A stretch of 25,461 bases of DNA from a bacterium (GTDB lineage Bacteria > RUG730 > JAAEPJ01): contig JAAEPJ010000310.1 in the NCBI GenBank assembly GCA_024222485.1, forward strand, positions 1-25,461, given 5' to 3'. A model generated the notes under the pieces. That model was not told the origin of the DNA, made no database searches, and worked only from the letters and a program-made list of their open reading frames with translations. This document shows, one piece after another, positions 14,544-23,829 of this stretch (its first letter is position 1; each line of letters opens with the position of its first letter). Position numbers and translations under genes: made by a program.

Positions 14544-15380
14544 TTACTTAAGTGTAATATCTGCAATTTTAGATTCATTAACCTTCACAACTTTCTTAGC
14601 CTGAACTGATTCATACCAAGTATCAAATTTTTGTTTCTCAAGAATTCTGCGTAACTTATTTTTAGAAGCCTCAAAACTAATAGGATCAATCATTTCCTGA
14701 TTCAACCTTTTAATAATGTGGAACCCAAAGGTAGTTTTTACTAACTCAGAAATATCACCATTATTTTTTAAAGAAAAAGCAACCTCTTCGAAAGCAGGAA
14801 CCATATCACCTTTACCAAAAGCAGGCAAAACACCACCTTTCTTTGCAGATGCCTGATCAATTGAAGCACTAGAGGCTAAAACTTCAAATGCTACGCCAGC
14901 TTCAAGCTCTTTTAAGGCCGCCTCTGCTGCAGCTTGATCGGAGAACAAAATATGCGAAACTATTAACTTATAAGGGTTCTCATAATAGGCCTTATCTTTC
15001 TCATAGAGGGCTTCTACTTCTTCCTCAGTTACATTAAGTTCATTTTGACGTAACTCTTTCACTAAACTAGTAATTATCGCTTGTCTTGTAAAAGTCTTAA
15101 GTTGTATTTGAAATTCTTCTGTCTTATCAAGACCTTTATCTCTTGCAGCTGAAAGCATAATCGTTTCTTTCAAAAGCCCATCTAAAATTTGTTTTTTACC
15201 TTGAGGTGTATCAATAAAATCCTTGCTGTAATAGTATGATGTCTCTTGCATGCGCGCTTTAAACTCATTAACCGTTACAGAATCTTTTCCTAGTTGTATT
15301 ACTGAATCTTTTGCTGTTTTACAACCAAACATAAAAAGACTCACCAATACAATAATCGATAAACTTTTGAAATTTTTCAT
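14544..15380 (-). CDS. PrsA-like parvulin foldase lipoprotein
   Basis: 278 aa. The N-terminus has two Lys, a hydrophobic run and a lipobox-like FMFGC with C20, so it is probably a lipoprotein anchored outside the inner membrane (position -3 is Met rather than the usual Leu). A helical N-terminal part (about 30-130) precedes a PpiC domain at about 135-235: VSHILF, the GGVLPAFGKGDMVPAFEEVAF block, and FGFHIIKR. These are the standard parvulin landmarks. The architecture fits PrsA/SurA-type extracytoplasmic foldases. The gene lies 76 bp after mfd and just before a second parvulin; the two proteins share the same domain plan but differ in anchoring, suggesting an old duplication or paired roles. 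Confidence 0.85.
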   Translation of the reverse strand: MKNFKSLSIIVLVSLFMFGCKTAKDSVIQLGKDSVTVNEFKARMQETSYYYSKDFIDTPQGKKQILDGLLKETIMLSAARDKGLDKTEEFQIQLKTFTRQAIITSLVKELRQNELNVTEEEVEALYEKDKAYYENPYKLIVSHILFSDQAAAEAALKELEAGVAFEVLASSASIDQASAKKGGVLPAFGKGDMVPAFEEVAFSLKNNGDISELVKTTFGFHIIKRLNQEMIDPISFEASKNKLRRILEKQKFDTWYESVQAKKVVKVNESKIADITLK

Positions 15381-15456
15381 AATTTTGATACCCCTTCAAA
15401 TTCTTTGATTTTTGTTATTATAGATTCCATAATTAGTATCTATACAACAAAATATA

Positions 15457-18400
15457 TTATTTTTCTACTAGTTCTTGCAAGATTTTTTTTATAAAAATTA
15501 ATTTATCGTACTTTTTCTTAGGAAAACTAAAAATTTCGAACCCATTTAATTTATCAGTTCGAAACCTAAGATGCTTAGAATACTTATGAGAAAGTTCAAG
15601 TAGTTTATCAATATTTACCAATTGAACATTAGAAAATTCAATAATAATTTTTTCATGTACTTCATTGATTAAAGTAAGCTCCAAGCTTTTACTAATAAGC
15701 CTCAACCTCGCTAATTCAAAAAAGTTATTAACAACTAAAGGTAGCTTCCCAAACCTATCCAGCAGTTCTATTTCAATATCCTCAATATCTTTCGTATTAC
15801 GAATATTCAATAAAAGCTTATAAAAATAAAGTCTAATCGCTGAGTTTTTAATATAACTGTCTGGCAAGTAAGCATTAAGGCTTAAGTTAATCTCGGTATT
15901 CACTCTTGCTCCTGGCTTGTCTTTCATTCCATCAAGGGCACGATTTAACATCTCTAAATAAAGCTCAAAGCCTACCTCTTTAATATAGCCATGCTGTTTT
16001 TTACCTAAGATATTACCTGCCCCTCTAATCTCTAGGTCACGCAATGCCAACTTAAAACCACCACCAAAACCTTGGAAACTTTGCATAGCTTGCAACCTTT
16101 TAATGGCATTTTCTTTTAAATTAATATTTGCAGGATAGAAAATATAACAAAAAGATTGAGCATAACCACGACCTACTCGACCACGCAGTTGATAAAGTTG
16201 GGCTAACCCTAATCGCTGTGCTCCATCAATAATCATCATATTCATAGAAGGAATATCAAGACCTGACTCCACAATTGTTGTAGAGAGTAAAACATTTATC
16301 TCTTTATTGAAAAATTTTGTCATAACATTATCAAGCTCAATATTAGTCATTTGCCCATGTGCAATAGCAATCTTAGCCTTTGGTGCTAACTTAATAATTT
16401 CTTGATATTTTAATTCAATATCTTCCACATGATTATAAATATAAAAAACTTGACCATCCCGATTTAACTCAAAATTAATTGCATCCTGAATAATAACTTT
16501 ATCATATTTGCCAATATAAGTAGAAATCTCCCTTCTATTAGGTGGTGGAGTCTCAATAACAGAGATATCTTTTACTCCATTTAAAGACATTGAAAGTGTC
16601 CGTGGAATGGGTGTTGCACTTAGATATAACATATCTACATTATTAGCTAAGCGTTTTAACCGTTCTTTATCCTTCACACCGAATCGATGTTCTTCATCAA
16701 TGATTACAAGTCCAAGATTAAAAAAACTCGTTGTCTTTCTAAGAACGGCATGCGTAGAAAGCAACACATCAATCTTACCATTTTGTAAATCTTCTTTAAC
16801 CTGTTTTTTATCTTTTAATGTGGAAAACCTTGAAAGAACCCCTAAAGTAACAGGGTAGTTCATAAACCTGTTTTTTAAGTTATTAAAATGCTGTTTAACT
16901 AAAATTGTCGTTGGGGCAATAAAAACGACTTGATAGCCATTGATTGCTGCACGAAAAATAGCTCGAATTGCAACCTCTGTTTTCCCATAACCAACATCTC
17001 CACAAACTAACCGTTCCATAGATGTTGATTGTGCCATATCAAACAAAACTTCTTGAATAACGCGTCCTTGGTCTCGTGTTTCATCATAAGGAAAACTACT
17101 CGCAAAGTCCTGTTCATATTCAAGATCTTCTTTAAAAACTATCCCTTGTATCTGTTTACGCTTAGCCTGAATAGCAATAATCTCATCAGCCATCTCAAAA
17201 ATTCGTTTTTCTACCCGCTCCTTCGTTTTTTTCCAAGCCACTCCATCTAAACTATCCAGTTTAAGGTTAAAGGAGGCATCATGACTGGCATATTTATGAA
17301 TCAGGTTAAAATCATGAACAGGAACATACAATTTATCTTTTTTGGCATACTCAATCGTGATATACTCTGAAGTATTTTCTGCTATTTTAACCTGCTTAAA
17401 CCCTAAAAACTTACCCACACCATAATTAGAATGAACAACTAGGTCTCCTGCTTTATAATCTATACTAGAGTCATTAAATACATTTTTTGTATCTACTAAA
17501 GTTTGGCTTTCAACTATAATTTCACGATCAAAAATATCTTTTTCAGTAAAAATTGCTTTTTTATGCTCTGCTGAAAAAAATCCTTCACGCAGACTACCAA
17601 CACTGAATGTAAGATTTAAATTCTTAAGCTTGGAATCAATCGCAGCTTCTAGATTTTTTATCTCCGCATGTTTATGCAAAACTATTTCCAGGTGGTAGTT
17701 TTTATCTTGGAACTCTTTTAATTGCTTAATAAAAAGATCAAATACTCCTTTAAAACTATACATGGGATACATCTTGGCATCATAAATATTATTTTGCGTA
17801 AAAGGTTCTATCTCTACAGCTTTATGCTTTTTCAAAAGATAGCTTGTCTGATAAACATAACTTTTCCCATAAAGACAAAAAAATTTATCAAAAGAAAAAT
17901 AATCCATGACTATCTGTCCATCATCCCCCTCCAGCAAGTTTCTAAGATAAACTTGATCAAGTTTATCTTTTCGTCTTTGTGTTGTAATATCAAAGTTATA
18001 AATTGCCTCAATCTCATCATCATTAAAAATTAACCTAAAAGGATGATCATTATCATATGCCCAAAAATCTAGAATCTCTCCACGCACACTAAAGTCACCT
18101 TTTTCATAAACTTCATCTTGACGACTTAAACCACAAATAACAAGATCTTTAATCAACTCTTCTCTATTATAAATTCCGCTTTTTTCTAATGTTAAAATCG
18201 GCTCACTCAGTTGACGAATAGATAGTGCTGGCTCTAAAAGCATAGAATTATTCACAATAATAATTTTAGCAGTATTAGTAAGTACCTTCTCAAAAAATTC
18301 AGCTCTTCTCCCAGAACTTTTAACAGGCATAGCCAGAACTTCTGTATTCTTATCTTTTAAAAAAAATTCGACCTCAGATTTAATATAGTGAATATCAACT

Positions 18401-18585
18401 GTATCATCTGCAATATAAAGAATGTTGCTAGGCCTATTAGCCCCAGAAGTCAAGCAAGTAATATTTTCAAAAATTTCAACCACAAAAAGACTAAGTGCAG
18501 TCGAATTAACCCCAGAAATTGAAGGATTTGGTTTATTGAAGTTTAAAAATTTTATAATTTGGTTTTTGATATAACTTTCAAACAT
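15457..18585 (-). CDS. mfd: Transcription-repair coupling factor Mfd
   Basis: 1042 aa, a little shorter than E. coli Mfd (1148). Mfd removes RNA polymerase stalled at DNA lesions and recruits UvrA. Parts seen: a UvrB-like N-terminal region; a CarD-type RNA polymerase interaction domain (GDLVVHSNYGVGKFLG); SF2 motor with Walker A GDVGYGKT at 529-536, DEEH at 630-633, SATPIPRTL (motif III), GLDIPSMN (motif V) and QLRGRVGRG (motif VI); and a C-terminal TRCF domain (INLSLNAYLPDSYI). All motor motifs are intact. The ATG lies 3 bp after the HD-GYP gene's stop, with AGGA inside that gene's 3' end, so the two are very likely co-translated. The shortfall seems to be in the N-terminal UvrB-like region. 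Confidence 0.97.
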   Translation of the reverse strand: MFESYIKNQIIKFLNFNKPNPSISGVNSTALSLFVVEIFENITCLTSGANRPSNILYIADDTVDIHYIKSEVEFFLKDKNTEVLAMPVKSSGRRAEFFEKVLTNTAKIIIVNNSMLLEPALSIRQLSEPILTLEKSGIYNREELIKDLVICGLSRQDEVYEKGDFSVRGEILDFWAYDNDHPFRLIFNDDEIEAIYNFDITTQRRKDKLDQVYLRNLLEGDDGQIVMDYFSFDKFFCLYGKSYVYQTSYLLKKHKAVEIEPFTQNNIYDAKMYPMYSFKGVFDLFIKQLKEFQDKNYHLEIVLHKHAEIKNLEAAIDSKLKNLNLTFSVGSLREGFFSAEHKKAIFTEKDIFDREIIVESQTLVDTKNVFNDSSIDYKAGDLVVHSNYGVGKFLGFKQVKIAENTSEYITIEYAKKDKLYVPVHDFNLIHKYASHDASFNLKLDSLDGVAWKKTKERVEKRIFEMADEIIAIQAKRKQIQGIVFKEDLEYEQDFASSFPYDETRDQGRVIQEVLFDMAQSTSMERLVCGDVGYGKTEVAIRAIFRAAINGYQVVFIAPTTILVKQHFNNLKNRFMNYPVTLGVLSRFSTLKDKKQVKEDLQNGKIDVLLSTHAVLRKTTSFFNLGLVIIDEEHRFGVKDKERLKRLANNVDMLYLSATPIPRTLSMSLNGVKDISVIETPPPNRREISTYIGKYDKVIIQDAINFELNRDGQVFYIYNHVEDIELKYQEIIKLAPKAKIAIAHGQMTNIELDNVMTKFFNKEINVLLSTTIVESGLDIPSMNMMIIDGAQRLGLAQLYQLRGRVGRGYAQSFCYIFYPANINLKENAIKRLQAMQSFQGFGGGFKLALRDLEIRGAGNILGKKQHGYIKEVGFELYLEMLNRALDGMKDKPGARVNTEINLSLNAYLPDSYIKNSAIRLYFYKLLLNIRNTKDIEDIEIELLDRFGKLPLVVNNFFELARLRLISKSLELTLINEVHEKIIIEFSNVQLVNIDKLLELSHKYSKHLRFRTDKLNGFEIFSFPKKKYDKLIFIKKILQELVEK

Positions 18586-18588
18586 ATT

Positions 18589-20319
18589 TTAACGTCCTAA
18601 ATTATCGAAATCTAAATTATCAAAATTAATTTTGGTTATTAATCCTTTATCATATAACTGCACCAAATAATAGACAATCAAAGGATCAAACTGTGTACCT
18701 GAACAACGCTGAATTTCATGTATTGCAAATTTAACATCTTGCCGTCCCCTATATGCACGAGAAGATGTAATCGCATCAAAGGTATCAACCACTTGCACAA
18801 TCCTTGATAACAAAGGAATTTCTTTACCACAAAGACCATCCGGATAACCCTTGCCATCCCATCGCTCATGATGATGTTTAACAATTTTTCTAATATCTTT
18901 AAGAAAAGTAATAGGTAAAAGAATCTTATTCCCCTCGAGAGGATGATTTCTAATAATTGATCTTTCAATATCTGTTAAACCTGCTGGTTTCTTAATAATA
19001 GCATCATCAATGGCGATCTTACCAACATCATGTAAAATGCCCCCAAACTTTAAGTGTTCCAACTCTTTAGCACTCAACCCCATCTCTTCTCCAACGATAA
19101 CAGAATAGTAAACTACTCGCTCAGAATGTCCTTTAGTATATTGATCTTTAGCATCAATCGCATTAGAAAGTGCCCTAATGGAATTCCAATAACTACGCTT
19201 CAAAGCATTATACCTAAGCAAATTAGAAACTGTAATCGCTGTATAATATCTTATGCTTTCTAAAAAAAGTTTATCCGCAGAAATAAAATCCAGCCCTTTT
19301 CTTTTTGGCCCAATATTAATAAAACCTAATAAGCTCGAATTAAACATCAGAGGCATAATTAGTTTAATATTATGTTCTTTCAACATCCTATCTATTTTTT
19401 CTCTATTAAATATTGAGGCGTGCACAATCCCTATATGTGATTCTAAAAAGCGGACAAAATCATCATCAATAAAATCTGCTTTACTGGAAGAACCTCCAAA
19501 GTTTGAAAAAGAAATATAGCTAGAATGATGTGTATTAAATAAAAATAATTGCACATACTCTACATCAAATTGATCATATATTAATTTACAAACATGATCA
19601 CATAAGTATTGAAGATCTCGACTAGAGAGCATTGTTCGTAAAAAATTCTTAAGAACAATATTATAATTCTTATCCGGTCTGTAGTAAAATTTTTGAATAA
19701 AAAGATTTAATTTATAATAAATTAAATAATAAAAAGAAGACAGACAAAGCAAAGAAAATAGCTCTATAACTGTATTATCAAAAAAGAAGCCTAACAAACG
19801 ACCTAAAATCAAAATAACTACAATAAATACAGAAAGGTTTAAAAATAGAAGAAGTTGATAAATATAAAAATAATTTAATTGGACATAAAATGCAATAATC
19901 GTCAGAAGTAAATTAGATAATAAAAAAAACAAAAATGATGAAATAAAAGAATAAGACAAAAAAATAGCTAAAGCATGCATTCCTACAAAAACAATAAAAA
20001 ACCAACGCCGTCCGGCTATAATATGCATAGCAGATTTATTATATGAAAAGCAAACACGATAAGTATGCCCGAAAAAATCCCCAACAAAAAAATAAATAAA
20101 ATAAAAAAGTATTAAAGAAAACACAAGCAAAAGAGAAAAATGATAAATAAATCCTACTTTCAATAATAATAATAAAGCTTGAATCAACCAAATAAAAAAA
20201 ATAAAGTTCAAAAACTTATTAACCTGACAATCAAACCAAATATAACTTTTTTTGTTAAAAATTAAAAAAATAGCAAACAAGGAAATAATAATTTGATAAA
20301 AATATAAAATATTATTCAT
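18589..20319 (-). CDS. Membrane HD-GYP cyclic-di-GMP phosphodiesterase with GAF domain
   Basis: 576 aa. About seven hydrophobic helices fill residues 4-215. A GAF-like sensor domain follows at about 225-370 (IMPLMFNSSLLGFINIGP). The C-terminal HD-GYP domain carries HDVGK (H430, D431), HHHERWDGKGYPDG (HHH 482-484, GYP 491-493) and VVDTFDAITSSRAYR. With both the HD and GYP signatures present it should hydrolyse cyclic-di-GMP in response to a signal sensed in the membrane or by the GAF domain. It lies 47 bp after carB and 3 bp before mfd. A PilZ receptor is encoded about 5.4 kb further along the same strand. The signal is unknown. Confidence 0.92.
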   Translation of the reverse strand: MNNILYFYQIIISLFAIFLIFNKKSYIWFDCQVNKFLNFIFFIWLIQALLLLLKVGFIYHFSLLLVFSLILFYFIYFFVGDFFGHTYRVCFSYNKSAMHIIAGRRWFFIVFVGMHALAIFLSYSFISSFLFFLLSNLLLTIIAFYVQLNYFYIYQLLLFLNLSVFIVVILILGRLLGFFFDNTVIELFSLLCLSSFYYLIYYKLNLFIQKFYYRPDKNYNIVLKNFLRTMLSSRDLQYLCDHVCKLIYDQFDVEYVQLFLFNTHHSSYISFSNFGGSSSKADFIDDDFVRFLESHIGIVHASIFNREKIDRMLKEHNIKLIMPLMFNSSLLGFINIGPKRKGLDFISADKLFLESIRYYTAITVSNLLRYNALKRSYWNSIRALSNAIDAKDQYTKGHSERVVYYSVIVGEEMGLSAKELEHLKFGGILHDVGKIAIDDAIIKKPAGLTDIERSIIRNHPLEGNKILLPITFLKDIRKIVKHHHERWDGKGYPDGLCGKEIPLLSRIVQVVDTFDAITSSRAYRGRQDVKFAIHEIQRCSGTQFDPLIVYYLVQLYDKGLITKINFDNLDFDNLGR

Positions 20320-20365
20320 CTACTCTTACCCATGAAAAAATCCACTCAATCACTTTGGAATCAAA

Positions 20366-22030
20366 TTAAAACCCCTCATCTTCCGCATCATAAGAAGAAT
20401 AATAATATGGAGTGTATGCTTCAAATTCTGCTGCACAAGTATCCACTAACTTATAGACAGGTTCAACGCCTAAATTTTTACGCTTTGCCCTAATGTCGCT
20501 TTCTTTTTGATTTAAAATCATAGCAATTTGATGATCAGAAAAACCAGATTGTTTAACCTTTATTAAAAATTCTTTATGATTGATACCTTTAGCTTTAATT
20601 TCTTCCTCCATCAAAACAATACCTTTAAACTGTGCTAAAAACCACTTATCTATCCCAGTCAAATCTACAATCTTTTCAAGTGTCCAACCTCGTTTAAAAG
20701 CAGAACGAATATAAAAAAACCGTTCTGAAGATGGCTGTGATACAAGCTTAATCATTTCAGCATCAGCAATCGCTGAAAACTCTTTTTCTTTTTTGTCTAG
20801 AATATAACCACTACAACCAATTTCAAGGGAACGCATACCTTTCTGAAAAGACTCTTTAAAGTTGCGTCCAAGGGCCATAGTCTCTCCAACTGACTGCATG
20901 GAAATACCCAGCTCATCTTTTGCTCCTTTGAATTTTTCAAAAGTAAAACGGGGAATTTTGACCACACAGTAATCAATAGTAGGCTCAAAGGAAGCTGGAG
21001 TCTCTTTCGTAATATCATTGGAAATCTCATCAAGAGCATAACCTACAGCCAACTTAGCAGCAATTTTAGCTATGGGAAACCCTGTTGCTTTTGAAGCAAG
21101 TGCCGAGCTACGTGAGACACGGGGATTCATTTCAATAACAACCATCCGTCCATTTTTCGGGTTCACTGCAAACTGTATATTTGATCCTCCAGTCTCAACG
21201 CCAATCTCTCGAATTACTTTAAGAGCAGCATCACGCATTATTTGATATTCATAATCACTCAAAGTTTGTGCTGGAGCAACAGTAATACTATCCCCTGTAT
21301 GAACCCCCATCGGATCAATATTCTCAATCGAACAAATAATAACAACATTATCTTTATAGTCACGCATTAACTCAAGCTCGTATTCTTTCCAGCCTATAAT
21401 CGATTCTTCTATCAAAACCTCCGTTACTGGGCTACACTTAAAACCATAACGAACTTTCTCAACAAACTCTTCACGATTATAAACAATCCCGCCACCTGTT
21501 CCACCAAGAGTAAAACTCGCTCTTATAATTAAAGGAAAAGTTCCTATTCTATTGGCAATTTGTTCTGCTTCTTCTATCGTATAAGCAAACCCGCTTTGTG
21601 GCAAATCCAAACCAATTTTCTGCATTGATGCTTTGAACTTATTCCTATCTTCTGCTTTTTTAATCACAGGATAGCTAGCACCAATCAACTCAAGATTGTA
21701 TTTCGCTAAAATACCTTGTTCATAAAGCTCTACTGCTGCATTTAAGGCTGTTTGACCACCTAATGTTGGCAATACAACATCTGGACTTTCTTTTTTAATT
21801 ATTTTTTCAATAGTATATGTATTAATGGGCTCTATATAAGTCTTATCTGCTACCTCTGGATCTGTCATAATAGTTGCAGGATTTGAGTTAATCAAAATGA
21901 CTTCATAACCTTCTTGCTTTAAAACACGACAAGCTTGAGTACCTGAATAATCAAACTCACAAGCTTGCCCTATCACAATAGGACCTGAACCAATCAGTAA
22001 AACTTTCTTAATGTCTGTGCGTTTTGACAT
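20366..22030 (-). CDS. carB: Carbamoyl-phosphate synthase large chain, N-terminal half only (split CarB)
   Basis: 554 aa against about 1070 for full CarB. It opens with the classic [17 protein letters not shown] and contains the carboxyphosphate ATP-grasp domain ([43 protein letters not shown], residues to about 400). The oligomerisation domain follows, ending [24 protein letters not shown]. The stop falls exactly at the junction where full-length CarB passes into its second ATP-grasp half. The codons after the stop show no CarB sequence, and the next gene is unrelated, so this is not a local frameshift. Split CarB is known, for example in Aquifex and Methanocaldococcus; the second half is expected elsewhere in the genome. 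GGAG lies 9 nt before the ATG. It makes carbamoyl phosphate for pyrimidine and arginine synthesis together with CarA. Confidence 0.95.
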   Translation of the reverse strand: MSKRTDIKKVLLIGSGPIVIGQACEFDYSGTQACRVLKQEGYEVILINSNPATIMTDPEVADKTYIEPINTYTIEKIIKKESPDVVLPTLGGQTALNAAVELYEQGILAKYNLELIGASYPVIKKAEDRNKFKASMQKIGLDLPQSGFAYTIEEAEQIANRIGTFPLIIRASFTLGGTGGGIVYNREEFVEKVRYGFKCSPVTEVLIEESIIGWKEYELELMRDYKDNVVIICSIENIDPMGVHTGDSITVAPAQTLSDYEYQIMRDAALKVIREIGVETGGSNIQFAVNPKNGRMVVIEMNPRVSRSSALASKATGFPIAKIAAKLAVGYALDEISNDITKETPASFEPTIDYCVVKIPRFTFEKFKGAKDELGISMQSVGETMALGRNFKESFQKGMRSLEIGCSGYILDKKEKEFSAIADAEMIKLVSQPSSERFFYIRSAFKRGWTLEKIVDLTGIDKWFLAQFKGIVLMEEEIKAKGINHKEFLIKVKQSGFSDHQIAMILNQKESDIRAKRKNLGVEPVYKLVDTCAAEFEAYTPYYYSSYDAEDEGF

Positions 22031-22124
22031 AAAATGTATCTCCGGGTTTATTAATTTTTTATACTTTAATTTTCTTGATATTTATAACACACCTATTCTT
22101 TTTACATTTTAAAAAAATCCTATC

Positions 22125-23540
22125 CTAAAAATCAAAATCAATTTGTGTCGTATTTTCTAGGTGTAATTTATCTTTATCTTCCTCAACAGGTAGAGGGTAT
22201 TCCCCCGTAAAGCATGCTAAACAAAATTTATCAACATCACCAACTGCGAGATTCAACCCCTCAATACTAATATAGCCTAGACTATCCACACCCAAGAATG
22301 CTTGGATCTCTTCAACAGTATTATTAGCAGCTATTAATCTATTTTTCTCTGGTGTATCAATCCCAAAAAAACACGAGTTAGTTATTGGTGGTGCACTGAT
22401 TCTTAAATGCACTTCCTTAGCACCTGCTTCTCTTAAAGCATCTACACGCAACTTACTTGTAGTTGCACGCACAATCGAATCATCCACAACCACTATCCTT
22501 TTACCCTTAATAATATCTTTTACAGGGTTTAACTTTACCTTAACGGCAAAACTCCTGTCTGACTGATTTGGCTTAATAAAAGTTCTCCCCACATAATGAT
22601 TCCGAACAAAGCCCATTTCAAAGGGGATACCCGATTGCTCTGCATAGCCATATGCGGCATAATTTCCAGAATCAGGAACAGGAATAACAATATCAACATC
22701 AGCAGGAAATTCTTTGGCAAGCTCACGGCCTAATTTTTTACGGACTGCTTGCACTGATTTTCCAAACACCACACTATCAGGACGCGCAAAATAAATATGC
22801 TCAAAAATACAATACTGAGACTTCTCTGCCTTATTAATATCATAACTTTTAAGCCCCTCATCTGAGATGACTACAAGCTCTCCAGGCTCAACTTCTCTCA
22901 GGTATTTTGCACCAATCAAATCAAAAGCACATGTTTCTGAAGAGACAACATAACTACCACCAAGCTTACCAAGACAAAGAGGTCTAAATCCCCAAGGGTC
23001 ACGTGCTGCAATTAATTTATCCTCCGTCATAACTAAAAAAGAGTATGCACCTTGAAGCTGGTTCAGAGAATTAATTAAATTTTGAGCAAGATCATTCCCT
23101 TGCTGTTTTGCCAATAAATGCACAATAATTTCACTGTCTAACATCGTTTGAAAAATTGCACCTTCTTTCTCAAGGTCCTGTCTAACTTTAAAGGCATTAG
23201 AAATATTCCCATTATGTGAAACAGCAATAGGTCCTTTATCATAAAAAACAGAAAAAGGTTGAGCATTTCGTTCTATTGAAAAGCCAGAGGTGGAATAGCG
23301 TACATGTCCAATGGCAATAGAACCAGTCAATTTTTTTATTACTTTTGGTTTAAAAATATCCGATACTAAGCCCATTCGCCTAAAGTTACAAATTCTATCA
23401 CGGTTAGAAACAGCAATCCCAGCACTTTCTTGCCCACGATGTTGCAATGAATACAAACCAAGATAAACCATTTGACTCGCATCTAAATGATTGAAAATCC
23501 CAAAAACACCACATTCTTCTTTTATATTAAAATCAAACAA
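22125..23540 (-). CDS. purF: Amidophosphoribosyltransferase PurF
   Basis: 471 aa, normal length. It carries out the first committed step of purine synthesis (PRPP plus glutamine to phosphoribosylamine). The N-terminal glutamine amidotransferase domain has the nucleophile in EECGVFG (C10), implying a nine-residue propeptide that is cut off, as in the Bacillus-type enzyme. The PRPP loop VVDDSIVRATTS is intact. Cysteines in SQYC, NSCFFG and FCLACFTG match the four ligands of the Bacillus-type 4Fe-4S cluster. The start is TTG at 23538-23540: it gives the right distance to C10, has GGGAG upstream, and there is no nearby ATG. It lies 94 bp before carB with no terminator seen between them. Confidence 0.97.
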   Translation of the reverse strand: MFDFNIKEECGVFGIFNHLDASQMVYLGLYSLQHRGQESAGIAVSNRDRICNFRRMGLVSDIFKPKVIKKLTGSIAIGHVRYSTSGFSIERNAQPFSVFYDKGPIAVSHNGNISNAFKVRQDLEKEGAIFQTMLDSEIIVHLLAKQQGNDLAQNLINSLNQLQGAYSFLVMTEDKLIAARDPWGFRPLCLGKLGGSYVVSSETCAFDLIGAKYLREVEPGELVVISDEGLKSYDINKAEKSQYCIFEHIYFARPDSVVFGKSVQAVRKKLGRELAKEFPADVDIVIPVPDSGNYAAYGYAEQSGIPFEMGFVRNHYVGRTFIKPNQSDRSFAVKVKLNPVKDIIKGKRIVVVDDSIVRATTSKLRVDALREAGAKEVHLRISAPPITNSCFFGIDTPEKNRLIAANNTVEEIQAFLGVDSLGYISIEGLNLAVGDVDKFCLACFTGEYPLPVEEDKDKLHLENTTQIDFDF

Positions 23541-23829
23541 TTTTTTGCTCCCATTAGAGGTATCTGCTTAAAATTTCTTTAAAGTATCAATCCCCTAAAA
23601 TTAACTAACGCACTAAGAATAAATTACCGATAATTTATTTCTAAATCAAAATTTAATATTTAAAAAGTTTATTACTCTTTCTTTCTAACATTAAAAGAAT
23701 TAAAAATACTCCATTTTTCTTACAAATTTTTTTAAAGAATCAACGCAAACAAATTCATAATATCCACGTTTAATACTGTTTATTTTGAAATAAAATAATT
23801 GTTAAAAATTTTAATTATTTCACCTAAAA
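23541..23829. other. Intergenic region between carA and purF
   Basis: 289 bp, very AT-rich, no coding frame. Just after the carA stop lies an AT-only inverted repeat (AAATAATT and AATTATTT arms), too weak to call a terminator. On the minus strand TTGATT and TAATTT are 17 bp apart roughly 110 bp before purF, a possible but poor promoter. I looked for the purine riboswitch core and did not find it. Confidence 0.4.
23548..23552 (-). promoter_or_regulatory. Ribosome-binding site that sets the purF TTG start
   Basis: GGGAG on the minus strand, followed by C and six A, then TTG. The strong site at normal spacing supports the TTG start; the first in-frame ATG would remove the catalytic Cys. Confidence 0.75.

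Noticed and set aside
16607-19519. Plus- and minus-strand short frames within mfd and the HD-GYP gene
   Set aside because: All are shadows of frames with complete, recognisable catalytic motifs.
20319-20366. Frameshift hiding the second half of carB
   Set aside because: The sequence after the stop shows no CarB motif in any frame and the next gene is an intact HD-GYP protein.
23541-23829. Purine riboswitch before purF
   Set aside because: The conserved core and P1 arms could not be found in the leader.
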